Assembly: GCA_020809705.1 (NCBI GenBank)
Contig: CP085835.1
Span: 2,790,001-2,854,000, forward strand
DNA from: Calonectria ilicicola
Lineage: Eukaryota; Ascomycota; Sordariomycetes; Hypocreales; Nectriaceae
Direction of reading: 5' to 3'
DNA: 64,000 bases
Part shown: one piece after another, positions 22,655 to 33,736 of the stretch
Layout: the number at the start of each line of letters is the position of its first letter
Numbering within the stretch: the stretch's first letter is position 1
Program-made: the position numbers and the translations under genes
Notes under the pieces: model-generated
Database searches by the model: none
What the model saw: only the letters and a program-made list of their open reading frames with translations
What the model was told of the DNA's origin: nothing

Positions 22655-25600
22655 CTACGGCTCCTGATGCATTGAATTGGATGCTCTTGATATCTCACTA
22701 TGGACGGGATCTAGCTAAGTCTCTTATAGGCGTAGCCCGAGACTTCCTATCTAAGGTTGAAGCTATTCCCGGCTAGGCAGTCTTAGCCACCGTCAATTGA
22801 TAAGGCCGGCAGCGGCCTCCAGCTATGTCTGTAACGGTTAGATGAACCGTTCACTATCGTTGAAGGTATTTGTATGTGAATCCGGGCTGTGTGCAGCCCG
22901 GGGCCGGTCTGTTTGTTCTTGCCGTTACTGTTTTGGTCGGGCTAGGCTATTGAGGCTATCTACGGTGTGTGACAAAACACCATGAAGCCGAAGTCTAGTG
23001 GTTGGATGGTGCAGAATGGGTTTCTTTATTGGAATCGGCAGATCCAGTTCGGCAGTGGGATGCTCTGTCATACGCAGTGGATGCGGTGGTGGCGGAGGAT
23101 GTGGATGTGGAGGTGGTGGAGGTTAAAAGGATATGACCATATCTTTGAGTGGTTGGAAAATGCAGACAGAATGAAAGTTCAATTCCAATAAGCACTAATA
23201 TCTTGGAACTTTAACGATTGCACCATGATATTGATTGCAGGCTTCTTGGTAATCTGAAGTAGAAGGAAGGATGATTTATACCATCTTGAGGGTAACAGAA
23301 GCCTCCTGGGGGTATAAGAAGCATATTATTCCAATAGAATCATATACTATACCCGAGAACAGTGCCAGCTTTTTAATTGTTGTGGATGAAGGTTTTATTG
23401 AGTAAGTGAATAGCAGCGACAAGTTCTTTGCATAAGGTACATGCAAACTCTGACAAAGTTCTACATTCCTGTTTAATCTCCAGCGTTGCGATCCTCCTGT
23501 TTCAATGGCACCTTAAAAAAGAGTATAACCATCTCGGATAGTCGGTTTTCTACGTCGCCTTGACCGCAACTCTGGCTAAAGGCATTTCTGTTTGCCGGTG
23601 CGGAATATCCCGTGATATTTCTGACTTAGAATGAAAGAATACATTATACTTTGCTAAAAGACATGGCATGAGTGTACAGGGCCGGACCCGCGAGATGCTC
23701 ACTGCTCAAAACCACTTCGGGGACTACACTATCCCCGTCGCCCCCCAGGGCTGAGAGTGCTGGACTCATGCTGCCAAAACTTGATTCACTGGAGACCTGG
23801 CTTGAACTAGGAGCGGGCTGTTGATGTGGCTGGCATCGATGCTGAGACTCGTGGTTCCTCATCAAGTTAAATATTGAGAGTAGAGCAGCCCCAAGAGAGC
23901 ACGACCTCTGCATCAACCCATCTACCACCACCAAAATGCGCTTTGCCAGATGCCTTCTTGCCTGTGCGGCCATGGCACCCGGAAGCCGCCAAATCCACCA
24001 CTAAAACTTTAACAGTAATGATTTTTCTCCCTTAGCGTGCCACTGGAACCGCCGTCAACGTATACGTGTACGTAATCACTAGCAAATTGTCCAAGGCAGA
24101 GTACCTCGCCTATCAGATGGCATTTATCTCTCCCCCTATAACTGCAATAGGGACTTCAAGAACATTGCCTTAAGCCACGCCCCTAAAGGAAAAACAAATA
24201 ATAGTATCAGAAAAAACACATATTCGAGCCGCATCATTTCAGTAACCGTGATTTGGCCTTATCCACCGATCACCCGACGACCAGCTGTCAGCTACATCTT
24301 CCTAGCCACGGCTGATCCTGCTCACCCAAATCTCAGTTCCCCTTACCACCATGCTCTGCCCAGTACCGTAGCCCAGAATGATTGGTGTTTCAAATATTTC
24401 TAGTCCGGATTCTCTGAATTGCCTAATGGGGCTTGGGTATGTTCTTGGTTTAGTTATGACGCCCCTCTAAGCCACATTACATCTTCATGCTGGGTAGGAC
24501 GCTCTCAAAAGTCGCGTCCAGATGTCAAGACCACCGCCAACGCGTGATTGTTATCGGCACTCAACTCGCTAATCTAGACGGCTTGGTCATGTCCCAATCA
24601 GAGCGCACGTTTATAGATGTGGTGGTAATCATAGCAGAGGCGATCGTCATTAGGGGGCATAGACTGGGTTGTGGACTTGTCGTATTATTGCCGTGTTGCC
24701 GGAGATTCGTATCCTTACGGGGCCGGTTGCGAGGATCATCAGGGGCGATTCATCAACTCCATCTTAAATTAAACCTGGTACGCAATTGTCTCAGATTAAT
24801 ACGAAAGAAATGTGGAGCCCAGAACGGCATGGCTCTAGCTTGGTTTAAAAATTATGAGTGACGCGTCCGCTAAGGTTGCGGGGCTTGTGGCTCCTGGGTT
24901 CGGTTCTACTTTAGTTCACAGGCATGATTACTGGCTGTGCCCAGAGCGGTGACATCTTTACCAGGCTCCAGGTCCTGGTGAATTCCGTTAGTGATAGCAC
25001 AAATAGTGTCATTAAGCAGACACTAATTACCGGGCTTGCTTGCTTACTTTCCTTCTGCTGAATCTGTGTGCAATAATGATGATCCGCTCCGTGCCCCAAA
25101 TGAAATTCAAACGAGAGGTCGGCGTAAATCCACTAAGATCCACTGAGTGCTGGATCTCTTGCACAACCGAGTCTAAGGGGACCACTCATAGCGCCTTGTC
25201 CCTAGGTTCATTCTTAAGTGTAATCTCGCTCCCATCCGTCATGTCATGACACGTCCAACAATCCACCCACTTCCGGCATTTCTTTCCTTTGAGTATGGAA
25301 ATAATAGCCTCCGCCGTCTTTCATACCCTTAATTGCATCGCTCTCTGACCTCTTTTGCTAGTCTGTAGTTAGCGGACGCTATTTTTCTTTTGTTTCCTCT
25401 TTTCTTCACTGATGGTCCATCCGACTCTCGCAACGCCTTCATGACCTCGACCAGGCATCCCCAATTCCTCGCCGCCGTCCGCATGTAAAAGTCCATACGT
25501 TACTGGGTATCTCGATTAATATCATCCTTCCCAATGGTCCGATTGATTCCGTCCGAAAACCGCCCGTGGTCCACAACTCGCCCATCGCGAAAACACACTA

Positions 25601-25791
25601 GAGTCTCGATAGAACCTGCTGCACAACGACTTCAGCCACCACGCCAGCTTCATTTCCGACAGCGACTTATCGTTAATGCGTCTACTATCAACATACCTAT
25701 ATTAAGAAAGCCGTCGTAAACCAAGCCTACAAGGACACACCATCGAGAAAGCCACTACCCATATATCAGCCCTAGCGTTCATGTTGTAAGC

Positions 25792-26926
25792 ATGGGGTTC
25801 CTACAGAGCAAATGGCCGGCCTGCTTTATGGCTGTTTCCACAGTCCAGGCCTTTCTGTGCATTTTCTTTGAGTCGTGCGTGAGCCTTTTACTTGATTCAA
25901 TCCGTCCGAGCCACATCACCCTAACCTCTCACAAGTTATGTTTTTGGAAAGTTTCAGTTCAGCTTGGGAGACAATGTCCCCAACTTGAAAGTCCAATCTC
26001 AGTACAAGACTATCCCGACTTTCCTAATTCTCTTCATCTTCGGTTTCTTATACGTCCTAGTCGTGGTTTGGGATGCCTTGCGAATGAAGAACACGATCCA
26101 GATTATTGGAGTCTGTATCGCCAACCTCGTCCTGATGGTCTACACGACCACCCAAATCGATCAGATCCAGGGAGCCATTACAGTTCTGGGCCAGAATGGG
26201 TTTTTGGAGAAAGGTGTCGATGCTAACGAGATTTGGCACGATATAAAGCCTTTCCTGGTCGCTATCCCACCCGTTATCACGCTTTGTACAATCGGAATGT
26301 CTTTCATCGCCTGGAAGCTCTATCAGGAGTTTGCATGGGATATTCTAAAGAGTATTGGTGCTGATTACCGCATGAAGAGGCGATTCCTTCACTACCAGGT
26401 CCGTCTCTCTTCCAGGCAGACGCTGTTCACCCGGACTCACAGTGTATAGATCTTCATCGCCTTGTTGAAGTTTGACTTTTTCTTCTTTTTGGGTTTTATT
26501 GTTCAGTTCGTCGTTGTCGTAGCCCAGAAAACCGACCCCGAATTTTTTTTGACCATCGGCACAATCCCGATCACAATTATAATTTTGCTCTCGGCCGCAT
26601 ACTTTACCCGCAGGGAGCACAAGCCAGGAATGATGCTGATCATGGTTTTATACGTTGGCGCTCTTGGCTACTTCATCTTTAAGCTTGTGCGAATTTATCA
26701 ACCTGGTTACAGAGAATACTACGCAGCCGTAAGGAAGTCGCTGACAGCTTTCGCCGTCATCACCATTCTTCTCATCATGCTCACCATCATAAACGCAACC
26801 ATTTGCATACGCAACTTTGGTGCCGGCCTGAAGCGCCACTTGCAGTTTCATCAGCTGGACAGCAACCCGGATGTCAACTCGATCCAGCTTGACAACGTCA
26901 AATCTGTTCGCATGATCATCGACTGA
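25792..26926 (+). CDS. UPF0658-type Golgi multi-pass membrane protein
   Basis: Three exons (25792-25874, 25936-26398, 26450-26926) with introns of 61 and 51 nt give 340 residues. The first junction restores 'FFES|YVFGKFQFSLGDN', fixing donor gtgcgt and acceptor tcacaag. The protein has about seven membrane segments: 'ACFMAVSTVQAFLCIFFES', 'TFLILFIFGFLYVLVVVWD', 'TIQIIGVCIANLVLMVYTT', 'LVAIPPVITLCTIGMSFIAW', 'FFFFLGFIVQFVVVVAQ', 'IPITIIILLSAAYFT', 'MMLIMVLYVGALGYFIFKL' and 'FAVITILLIMLTIINATI'. The strong motif 'LHYQIFIALLKFDFFFF' matches the conserved fungal family annotated as Golgi apparatus membrane protein UPF0658. The molecular role is unknown. It ends with a cytosolic tail of acidic/polar residues. 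Confidence 0.85.
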
Positions 26927-27950
26927 GGCGGTTGACGATCGACCAGGATTACATGATCAATCCTGTAAACGAAATTACAAAATAATACTAGATTTTCTCC
27001 TTTACCGATGAATAATAGAGGACGAAGCGAACAGAGTGAGCAAGGTAGCTGCCAAGAGCCTGTTCGGCTCGCGAACCTTTGATGGAGCTGACTACGGATT
27101 TGACTATGTTTATCATCATGCATTTAACAAAGAGACAGGGCATTGGCTGTTGGAAACTGGTTACTCAAGACTGGTATTATTTATTCGTCAACAGTAACTG
27201 TGTTGGCATCGAGGCGGCTCTACTAATCCGGTTATGCAACGATCTGATACCTGGCCGAAAAGACTCTATCCGCTTACGCGAGTTCCAATCTCCGCAGGAA
27301 GACGAGAGCATGATTTGAACTGGGTATTATGACACATATACGCCACAGGCTTTTACGAATGATATGACGCTGAGTTATCTCAATGATGCCGCAGAGTTTT
27401 CGCAAAGCTGGATAGCCCAAGCTCGGTCTGCGACTTCAAACAGGCCCTCTCCACGTTCAATGGTCCGAGTCTGAGTTTGGAATACATTTTCTATTCTGTG
27501 ATTGGCCTAGACGTGAGCCAGAAAGCAAGCATGTGGCACTCTACGGTAGTCAAAGGGATAAGTGTAGGTCATGGCGGAATGATGTCTTGGTGAGACTCAT
27601 GACCGCAGACCATAGTCATTGCTTAGCTTGTGACCACATCCAAAGAGTGAACAAGTATCTTCCTGGAGAAGTAATTCTCTGGATATATATATTGTATATT
27701 TTGAATTTTACTACTTTAAAAATTAGTGGCAAAGCGTTGCCGAATGGTGACTCTGGAAAAAAAAAAAAAAAACAGGTTGATTGATCCGAGTTGGTATTCT
27801 GCACCACCTTTAACCATCTAGGCTAGCTACGAAAGACTCCGCATGATAGGTATCCTCCTATTACGCATATCCGTGTTTCTCATGTATATTTAATCCAGCC
27901 GTTCAACTTGTTCGATAACATTGAACGCTTCCGAAATCATATTCGGCGCT
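26927..27950. other. Intergenic, no gene seen
   Basis: Spacer of about 1 kb between convergent genes. Frames on the plus strand at 27079-27784 are short and unrecognised; a run of A (about 27759-27773) may mark old poly-A sequence. Confidence 0.45.
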
Positions 27951-29951
27951 TCAAGAAGAAATAAACTTCAGTGTCTCCACGTTGGTGTACAAGTTGAGGA
28001 CAGGCTGAATCCCGTTGCGCTCATTGGGCGAGCCAGTAAATAGCGTCGTGTCCTTGATAACCTCCCAATCAGCATCCTCTCCAGTCCCTGCCATTATCGC
28101 CTTTGCGACAAGTTCATATCTTTGGCCTCCTCCTATACGTAGGTATGCTGTGTTTTCACGCAGCACTGCACATGTGTGATAATTCCAGAACTGGTAGACC
28201 AAGTCGCCGACCTGAACACTATCGGGAACAAGTCCAACTAGACCACCAGCACCAATGAATAGACGAAGTTGGTCATGATTAGAAATCGGATGAGTCAGTG
28301 CTAAATTCCGAATTGGGTGATCTTCTGGGTTTTGTGTATGAGTCAGCAGGCTTGACAGATGTTCAGATCTCATTAGCGCTTCTGTGCGGCGAGCACCCTG
28401 TGATGCGTGGGTTTCTATTGTCGATCTCCATTTCATTGTGGCGTTATATGAAGCTTTTAGGGCAGAGATAGGAGGCCCGATATGTTCAACTCGGATTGTG
28501 AGTCCTCTGAGCATGATGTCTGCTGTCGGGTTCTTCTTGAACTGTGAAAGTAACAGCTGCTCATCGTCGCTCGCAAGAGAAATGACTTCATCTTTGCCAT
28601 GAAATTGTGGAATATCTGCCACTACCTCCCCATCCCATTGACGTTGCCACGATGGTGTTTGAGTCAGAAGCCGGCGAACCAGTGCGCTAAAGTGAACCAT
28701 TTCAACAGATCTTTGTATTTGATTTCCAGCAGACTCAAGGTTTTGGAAATGGATTGCATCTTGATAAACCTCTTGTAACGATTTTTGGTAGTCGATGCGG
28801 AACCTGTCATGGATATGGTCAAGAGCGAGACCAAGGAAAGCGTAAATCTTATCATGAGCTTGGCTGCAAGATGAATCTTGAAACAAATCAAGGAGTCGTG
28901 CCAAAGAATATTCTGTGCCATTTGTGTATCTTGAACGCCGCATGAGATTCAGATTGAGTATCAATTTGACGTTGGCGTTGTTGGGGCTTTTTTCGTTGTA
29001 GTAGGAAATCCAGTCAATAAATCGATCCCACGGTAAGATGGTGTCTCCATAGACAACTCGGACTTCAGGAGCGAGAATAATTTCTTGCGGAGTCCATGCC
29101 CTCTTCCAATATGCTGCCGCGGCTAGTCGGTCAAGGTGCGGTCTGATGATTTCCGAGAAGGACTCATTTTCAGTCCTGGCTTTTCGTTCCCAAGAAATGT
29201 CCTGAAGTATTCGTCTTTGCCTTTCGTCTTCATCAGCTAACTGATCAACTAGTGATATAATCTCGTCACGAGAAGATTCAGTCCTCGATTTTCCTTTTGT
29301 GGCCCTGACAAGTTCTTGCATGGCAAACTCTCTGTTTCCACGTTCTCTTGTCAGCTGCTCTACCAGGTCTTGAGCCCTTCTTTGGGAGCGTTCTCGGGCT
29401 TTTTCTAGGCCTGCGACATGGTCCGCAGGTGACCGCTGAATGTTGAAAGTCTGTTGACTTGTGCCAAGCCAAACCAGAGCCGACTGCGCCCTCCGGTGAG
29501 TAAACGCCTTCAGCGCAGTTTGCTTATTCCGTTCAGTCGTGTTGGTCTGATCTATGCATAATTCATCGACCCATAGCGCTTGAGGTTCGGTGGAATGACG
29601 CAGTTGAGAGAGAGCGTCGTAAAGATTTTGTGTAATCTGTACCTCAGTGTCGTTTATCCAAATGTAGCGTGACTTTTCTTCGTTGTCGCTCGAGTACGAA
29701 AGTGCATGGTATTGTGGGTTTTCGGAAAATGTGGTGGACACAAGCTGGCATTGGATGGATCTGTACCATGAGCCTGGAAGTAGGATAAGTAAACGCAGGC
29801 TGTCTTTCGAGCCGTCCAGCGGCGGGAGTTCAAAAGGTGTCTGTTGAGTTGAACTTTCTGAGCGGTACACACACATAGCCAATGCTGCGCAAATTGGAAG
29901 CAGGACAGACAGGGCTGCCGCCTCGAAGGAGATTTGGATGGGCCTAACCAT
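27951..29951 (-). CDS. HET-domain protein with N-terminal membrane anchor and coiled-coil insert
   Basis: Single exon, 666 residues, ATG at 29951. Residues 11-28 ('AAALSVLLPICAALAMCV') form a hydrophobic helix, likely a signal anchor. The HET domain starts near residue 78 with 'YHALSYSSD' (family: Y.ALSY.WG), then 'NLYDALSQLR', 'ALWVDELCIDQTNTTER' and 'RAQSALVWLG'. Instead of running on, the domain is split by about 110 charged residues (170-278) of heptad-like helical character ('LEKARERSQRRAQDLVEQL', 'DEIISLVDQLADEDERQRR'). It resumes at 'YWKRAWTPQEIILAP', the usual 'RAWTLQE' motif, and 'AHDKIYAFLGLA'. HET proteins trigger programmed cell death upon non-self contact. The frame is clean. It lies upstream-adjacent to a second HET gene on the same strand. 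Confidence 0.85.
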   Translation of the reverse strand: MVRPIQISFEAAALSVLLPICAALAMCVYRSESSTQQTPFELPPLDGSKDSLRLLILLPGSWYRSIQCQLVSTTFSENPQYHALSYSSDNEEKSRYIWINDTEVQITQNLYDALSQLRHSTEPQALWVDELCIDQTNTTERNKQTALKAFTHRRAQSALVWLGTSQQTFNIQRSPADHVAGLEKARERSQRRAQDLVEQLTRERGNREFAMQELVRATKGKSRTESSRDEIISLVDQLADEDERQRRILQDISWERKARTENESFSEIIRPHLDRLAAAAYWKRAWTPQEIILAPEVRVVYGDTILPWDRFIDWISYYNEKSPNNANVKLILNLNLMRRSRYTNGTEYSLARLLDLFQDSSCSQAHDKIYAFLGLALDHIHDRFRIDYQKSLQEVYQDAIHFQNLESAGNQIQRSVEMVHFSALVRRLLTQTPSWQRQWDGEVVADIPQFHGKDEVISLASDDEQLLLSQFKKNPTADIMLRGLTIRVEHIGPPISALKASYNATMKWRSTIETHASQGARRTEALMRSEHLSSLLTHTQNPEDHPIRNLALTHPISNHDQLRLFIGAGGLVGLVPDSVQVGDLVYQFWNYHTCAVLRENTAYLRIGGGQRYELVAKAIMAGTGEDADWEVIKDTTLFTGSPNERNGIQPVLNLYTNVETLKFISS

Positions 29952-30346
29952 GGCTGAGGGAAATTACCATGAATAGAATGACTGATATGGCCATGTATGG
30001 AACTCTCTGCGAAGTGAAGTTTTATCCTGAGCTTTGCGAGGGGGGAAGGCACTTTTATGCATGAGTTTCAACAAGGTTTACACCACAATGGTTCTCAAAA
30101 TATAGGTCACGCTTTACCTTGTGGGCATATTATTTTTTAAACTTCTTTTTGCTGTTCAAAACGTGCAGAGCATTAAATGTCACGTAGCCTGTCATCACCT
30201 TTTTGGCCACGTTTTCTTTGTTACACCAACAGGCAACAGCTTGTTTTCCCACTAGTGGACCAACCCCAGATAGAGTTACGAAATTTTTTATCAATTTGCA
30301 CCTCGAATTCTTCCATCGAGTGACCGTAGATGACCCTACGTTGCAT
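29952..30346. other. Intergenic between two HET genes
   Basis: AT-rich 0.4-kb spacer, presumably the promoter of the HET gene at 29951 and the 3' end of the one at 30347. No further feature seen. Confidence 0.5.
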
Positions 30347-32602
30347 CTACGATAAAATTATTTCCTTTTGAGAAGTCTTGACTTTCGCCCAGCTATCTGA
30401 TTCTATTTCTCCAAGTGCGATTCTGTAACTTGTACTTCTCCCGAATATCAAGTCTTGTTGCTGTCCAATCAATAAGATGTTATGGCTCTGGATATGTTTG
30501 CAGCCGGTACTGTGTGAAATATGTCCTCTGTCGGGGCTGCTGTATGTTCGAACGCAATTTCCATCTTCTTCATCTTTGGCGTTTGAGGAAAGCAAAACAA
30601 ATTCACCTGTTTGTTGTGTATTTCCGTCAAAGAAACTGCTAGGGACTTTCATTTTCCCAATATACTCCTATAAAGAATTGCATATCAAAGCAGATACCCA
30701 ATAGGGCTCATTTCGACTTTTGAGTGACACTAAGTCATACTTACCGTCTTCGGCATCGGACTCTTCCCCTGGCTCTGTTTCTAATTCTTCGTTGATTCGA
30801 ACCTCAAGTTTGGCAGTCTGCGCAACACATCGAAGCAATCCATAAGTTATTATATTCCCTTTGGAATTTGTCTCGAGGTGCAAACTGCTTGCCACGTTGT
30901 TTCCACCCATTTCAGAAGATTTTTGTGTATAGGATGAACTGGTAGACGATAGCTCATTTTCTTCTAGTAGGATAGGGTCTTTCCATGTGACCTCTGGGAC
31001 TATTCCCTTGCCGCACGGGTCCTTGAAGCTGACTTGTGATGTTGTTGAGAAGTATGACCAAGAGGGATATTGGATGGATTTTGATCCAGAATCCCAGGCC
31101 AGTGGGTGGCTCGAAAAAAAGGTATGAGTCATTATACAGTTGTTGGACTCCGACCAAAGTAATGCTGCGTCCAATTTCTCATATGGGAGAGCCCAGATAA
31201 AGCCCTTTGGAAACCAACATGCATGCGACTTGAGAACGCCCATGAATGCCCAGAGCCTATCCTTGTAATCGGTAAAACTTCGCTCTGAAAACATCTTAAC
31301 GTCCCTGCAATATTCAGCTGTACGGCAAACTCCTGTTCGGTCTTCCAGAGTAGATGCGTCGAACGTTCTCCCCAAGGACAGTTCTGAAATGTTCCATTCA
31401 ACGTCTTCGCGCCAGGTGCCTATCGGACATCTCCAATAAACTTGAGTTTCGGTCAGATATAGTGCACGGCGTGCTAGAGCTCGTTCTTGGAACGTCCACC
31501 CTCGAGATATCCATTCGCTTTGAGCTAACTCTGTTTCTAATGGCGGCTGAGAGTTGAAAAATTGGGTCCCATCGATGATTTCTTTTCGTTGGTCGACGGT
31601 ACGCCGGGGAATGCTCATACCAGGAATTCCTGCATGAGCATCATTTCCTGAGGTTGCCATTATAACAAGGAATGCGCAGTTATAGATGCTATCCATTCTC
31701 GGTAGTTGCTCTATTTTGTCGTTACCGTCGTCTTGCACGATGCAAAGGGAATCAACCCAAAGATATTCCAATCCCAGAGCTTTCACAAGCTGAATAGCAT
31801 CAAGTATGGTTTTGGGGATTTCTAAACCACATAATCCATTCTCGATTGATAATCTTGGCAGAGCATCCCGCGTCAGGATCCCCTTTGTACCATGACCCCA
31901 AACATAAGATAACGCAACGTATTTCTCTTTTTGGGTTTTGTGAACAATTTGGAACTTTTTAACATCGATAAGTCGAATTCGTCCTTGGACTGATGCCATG
32001 GGGCCCAAAGTCCGGCACGCGTTATGCTGATTATCACAAACATTTATCCAAGTTTTAATTAGGGTGGTATCGACAGTGGATGAGACAGATCGGCTATATA
32101 TTTGGACACTGCCTTTTTTATAAGGTCCATCGGCACCAACATCGGAGTCAGTCTCACAGCATCCACTGTGTAGAATATTGCCCGTAATCATTCGTGTACT
32201 CTGGTAATTCCATTTCGTATCATGTAACACCACTTGAATGAAGCTCGATCCAGGAATCACGTAAACCCCTTCAATTAGAACTCCATCACGAATATCGTTG
32301 GTCAAATCAAAGCTGCGAAGACCCTGACTGTAAATGGTGATCTCCGCATTCTCAAATGTGGACTTATCAGTGTCGGTCGCGCCGATAGCAGATAAGTTGA
32401 GGCGGCAGCCAGGACACCATGCTCTCTCAACGAGTAATCGAAACTTTCCAATGTGATAGTGTTTCTCGGATTTATGCCAGTGTGGGCATGGTATTTTGGG
32501 AAATGAAACTGTAAAATCTATACGTTCACAGATACCGCATAATGTGCGAGTAATATTGGAAGGTTTGGACTCCGCATACTGCTCGAGACGTACACAAGCC
32601 AT
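30347..32602 (-). CDS. HET-domain protein, C-terminus after an in-frame TAG or a 63-nt intron
   Basis: ATG at 32602. The N-terminal 80 residues have a Cys/His pattern ('LCGICER', 'CPHWH', 'WCPGCRLN') that suggests a metal-binding module. The HET domain follows: 'KYVALSYVWG', 'LEYLWVDSLCIVQDD', 'YNCAFLVIMATSGND', 'RGWTFQERALARRALYLT'. The frame stops at TAG 30668-30670 after 644 residues, yet the same frame continues to 30347. That continuation has the typical C-terminus ('TGEFVLLSSNAKDEEDGN', 'ESDSWAKVKTSQKEIIL'). Two readings fit: a CAG-to-TAG type nonsense change, or a frame-preserving intron 30668-30730 with an unusual donor (gtgtca) and acceptor tttatag. The strong donor gtaagt a few bases upstream (30744) does not preserve frame with that acceptor. 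Its role would be allorecognition or cell-death signalling. Confidence 0.75.
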
Positions 32603-33136
32603 GATTGACTGAAATGATTTTCAGAGGTGTTGGGTGTGACGGAATCTGTGAGATTGATTTTGGAAATGAGAAAAGATAGATTCAGAATGCGTATCTCAAA
32701 TTTAGTTTCGTCCACAAGCTGCCATGTCTATTTTATACTCAAACGTATTACGTTTCTCATTTGGGTTCTGCCTTGTAGGCGCCTTACCGAATGCCTTGGT
32801 GCAACAAGCGACGAAGGGCGTCGCTGCCTTGCAAGGTGACCAATTAAAACCAACCCATTGAAAGCACACTAGTCAGTGACAATCTGTCGGAAGACTTTTT
32901 GGAATGATTACCCGTCATCACAAGCCAGTCACCAGTCAAGGTTGTAACAATGAATGAGTGTAAGCACTAATGTTGGCGAACATTTAGTTGAGGCCCGCCT
33001 TGTCTCACTCTTTAACAATGCACTCTTCAAAACACAACAAAGGTCATATTGTGAGAGCTTCGAGATAATTCTAGTCAAACTCTTCCATAAAAATGCGTAA
33101 AGCCGCCATTTCAATCCCGCCAACTCATAAACAAAT
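32603..33136. other. Intergenic, no gene seen
   Basis: Spacer between the HET gene and the MADS-like gene. No motif-bearing frame is seen. Confidence 0.5.
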
Positions 33137-33736
33137 TTACTTAGGCGACAAGATTTGCCTGGTTGTGTTTGAAACCTGCATCTGGGCCCTGGTGGACGAC
33201 TGAGATTCATCCTCAAATGCATTTGTTGATTGAAAGTGGGCTTGTGACTCTGGGCGAGAAATATTTTTGTGTTCCATGCTTGGGATTGGTTGATTCGTCC
33301 GAGACACAGGTATGTTTTGATTAAGAGGAATGGCCTCAGATGGAGATGACGCCAATTCCCGGTTCTCTCTCGGGCCACACAATGGCATAAATAGACCATA
33401 GTTTTCCAATTCATTTCCTGGTGCTGACTGAGGCGATGAGGCTGAAGGCGGGCTTGAAGGCTCATCGTCAACACCTGGAGACGTAAAGCTCGGCTGATTG
33501 CCTCTCCGGGGCATTGTAGAGGTCAGATTGAGGTCTAGATCATTCATCAAAGCTAGCTCTCGGAAAAACCCTGTATGAGACTCGTAGCCCCGAACTCCAT
33601 CTGCATCGCGAAACACGATGAGAACATTGGTGTGATATAGGCGGTTGAGGTCGAAGCCTTTTTTTATGAGCCCAAAGTAGCGATTCCTTTGGCCTGCCCT
33701 GGCGTTTTTGTTTCGCTCGGAACGGACTCGAACCAT
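33137..33736 (-). CDS. MADS-box-like (SRF-type) putative DNA-binding protein
   Basis: Single exon, 199 residues, ATG at 33736. Residues 1-60 ('MVRVRSERNKNARAGQRNRY', then 'FGLIKKGFDLNRLYHTNVLI') follow the layout of the MADS/SRF DNA-binding helix and following strand: R-rich start, R..R...L.KK..EL..L....V.I. The N-terminal 'RRKIEIKRI' core is degenerate. The rest (about 80-199) is disordered, Ser/Pro-rich, with no domain. Small fungal proteins with this degenerate MADS-like start exist; their function is unknown. It may be a transcription factor or a divergent derivative. It lies next to two HET genes. Confidence 0.6.
   Translation of the reverse strand: MVRVRSERNKNARAGQRNRYFGLIKKGFDLNRLYHTNVLIVFRDADGVRGYESHTGFFRELALMNDLDLNLTSTMPRRGNQPSFTSPGVDDEPSSPPSASSPQSAPGNELENYGLFMPLCGPRENRELASSPSEAIPLNQNIPVSRTNQPIPSMEHKNISRPESQAHFQSTNAFEDESQSSTRAQMQVSNTTRQILSPK

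Larger units (their letters stand above)
19712..25791. other. Gene-poor 6-kb region
   Basis: No intact gene is convincing in this stretch. It contains an imperfect hairpin around 20590-20660, a degenerate direct repeat (20983-21210) and coding-like fragments in shifting frames (21845-22654), listed separately. The remainder, including 22700-25700, has only short frames without recognisable motifs. An old transposon graveyard is possible but I see no transposase or reverse transcriptase signature. Confidence 0.5.

Noticed and set aside
23644..23973. 109-residue minus-strand frame with ATG
   Set aside because: Ser-rich and basic but no homolog-like motif; it lies in a gene-poor region and is within the size expected by chance. 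It may deserve an RNA-seq look.
24487..24861. 124-residue plus-strand frame
   Set aside because: No motif, no splice context, unremarkable composition; probably chance.
27079..27784. Plus-strand frames between the Golgi protein and the HET gene
   Set aside because: Short, in different phases, and no family recognised. Could be old debris but evidence is too thin.
32929..33474. 181-residue minus-strand frame overlapping the MADS-like gene
   Set aside because: It overlaps the MADS-like frame in another phase and has no recognisable domain; the MADS-like frame has an ATG and a family motif.
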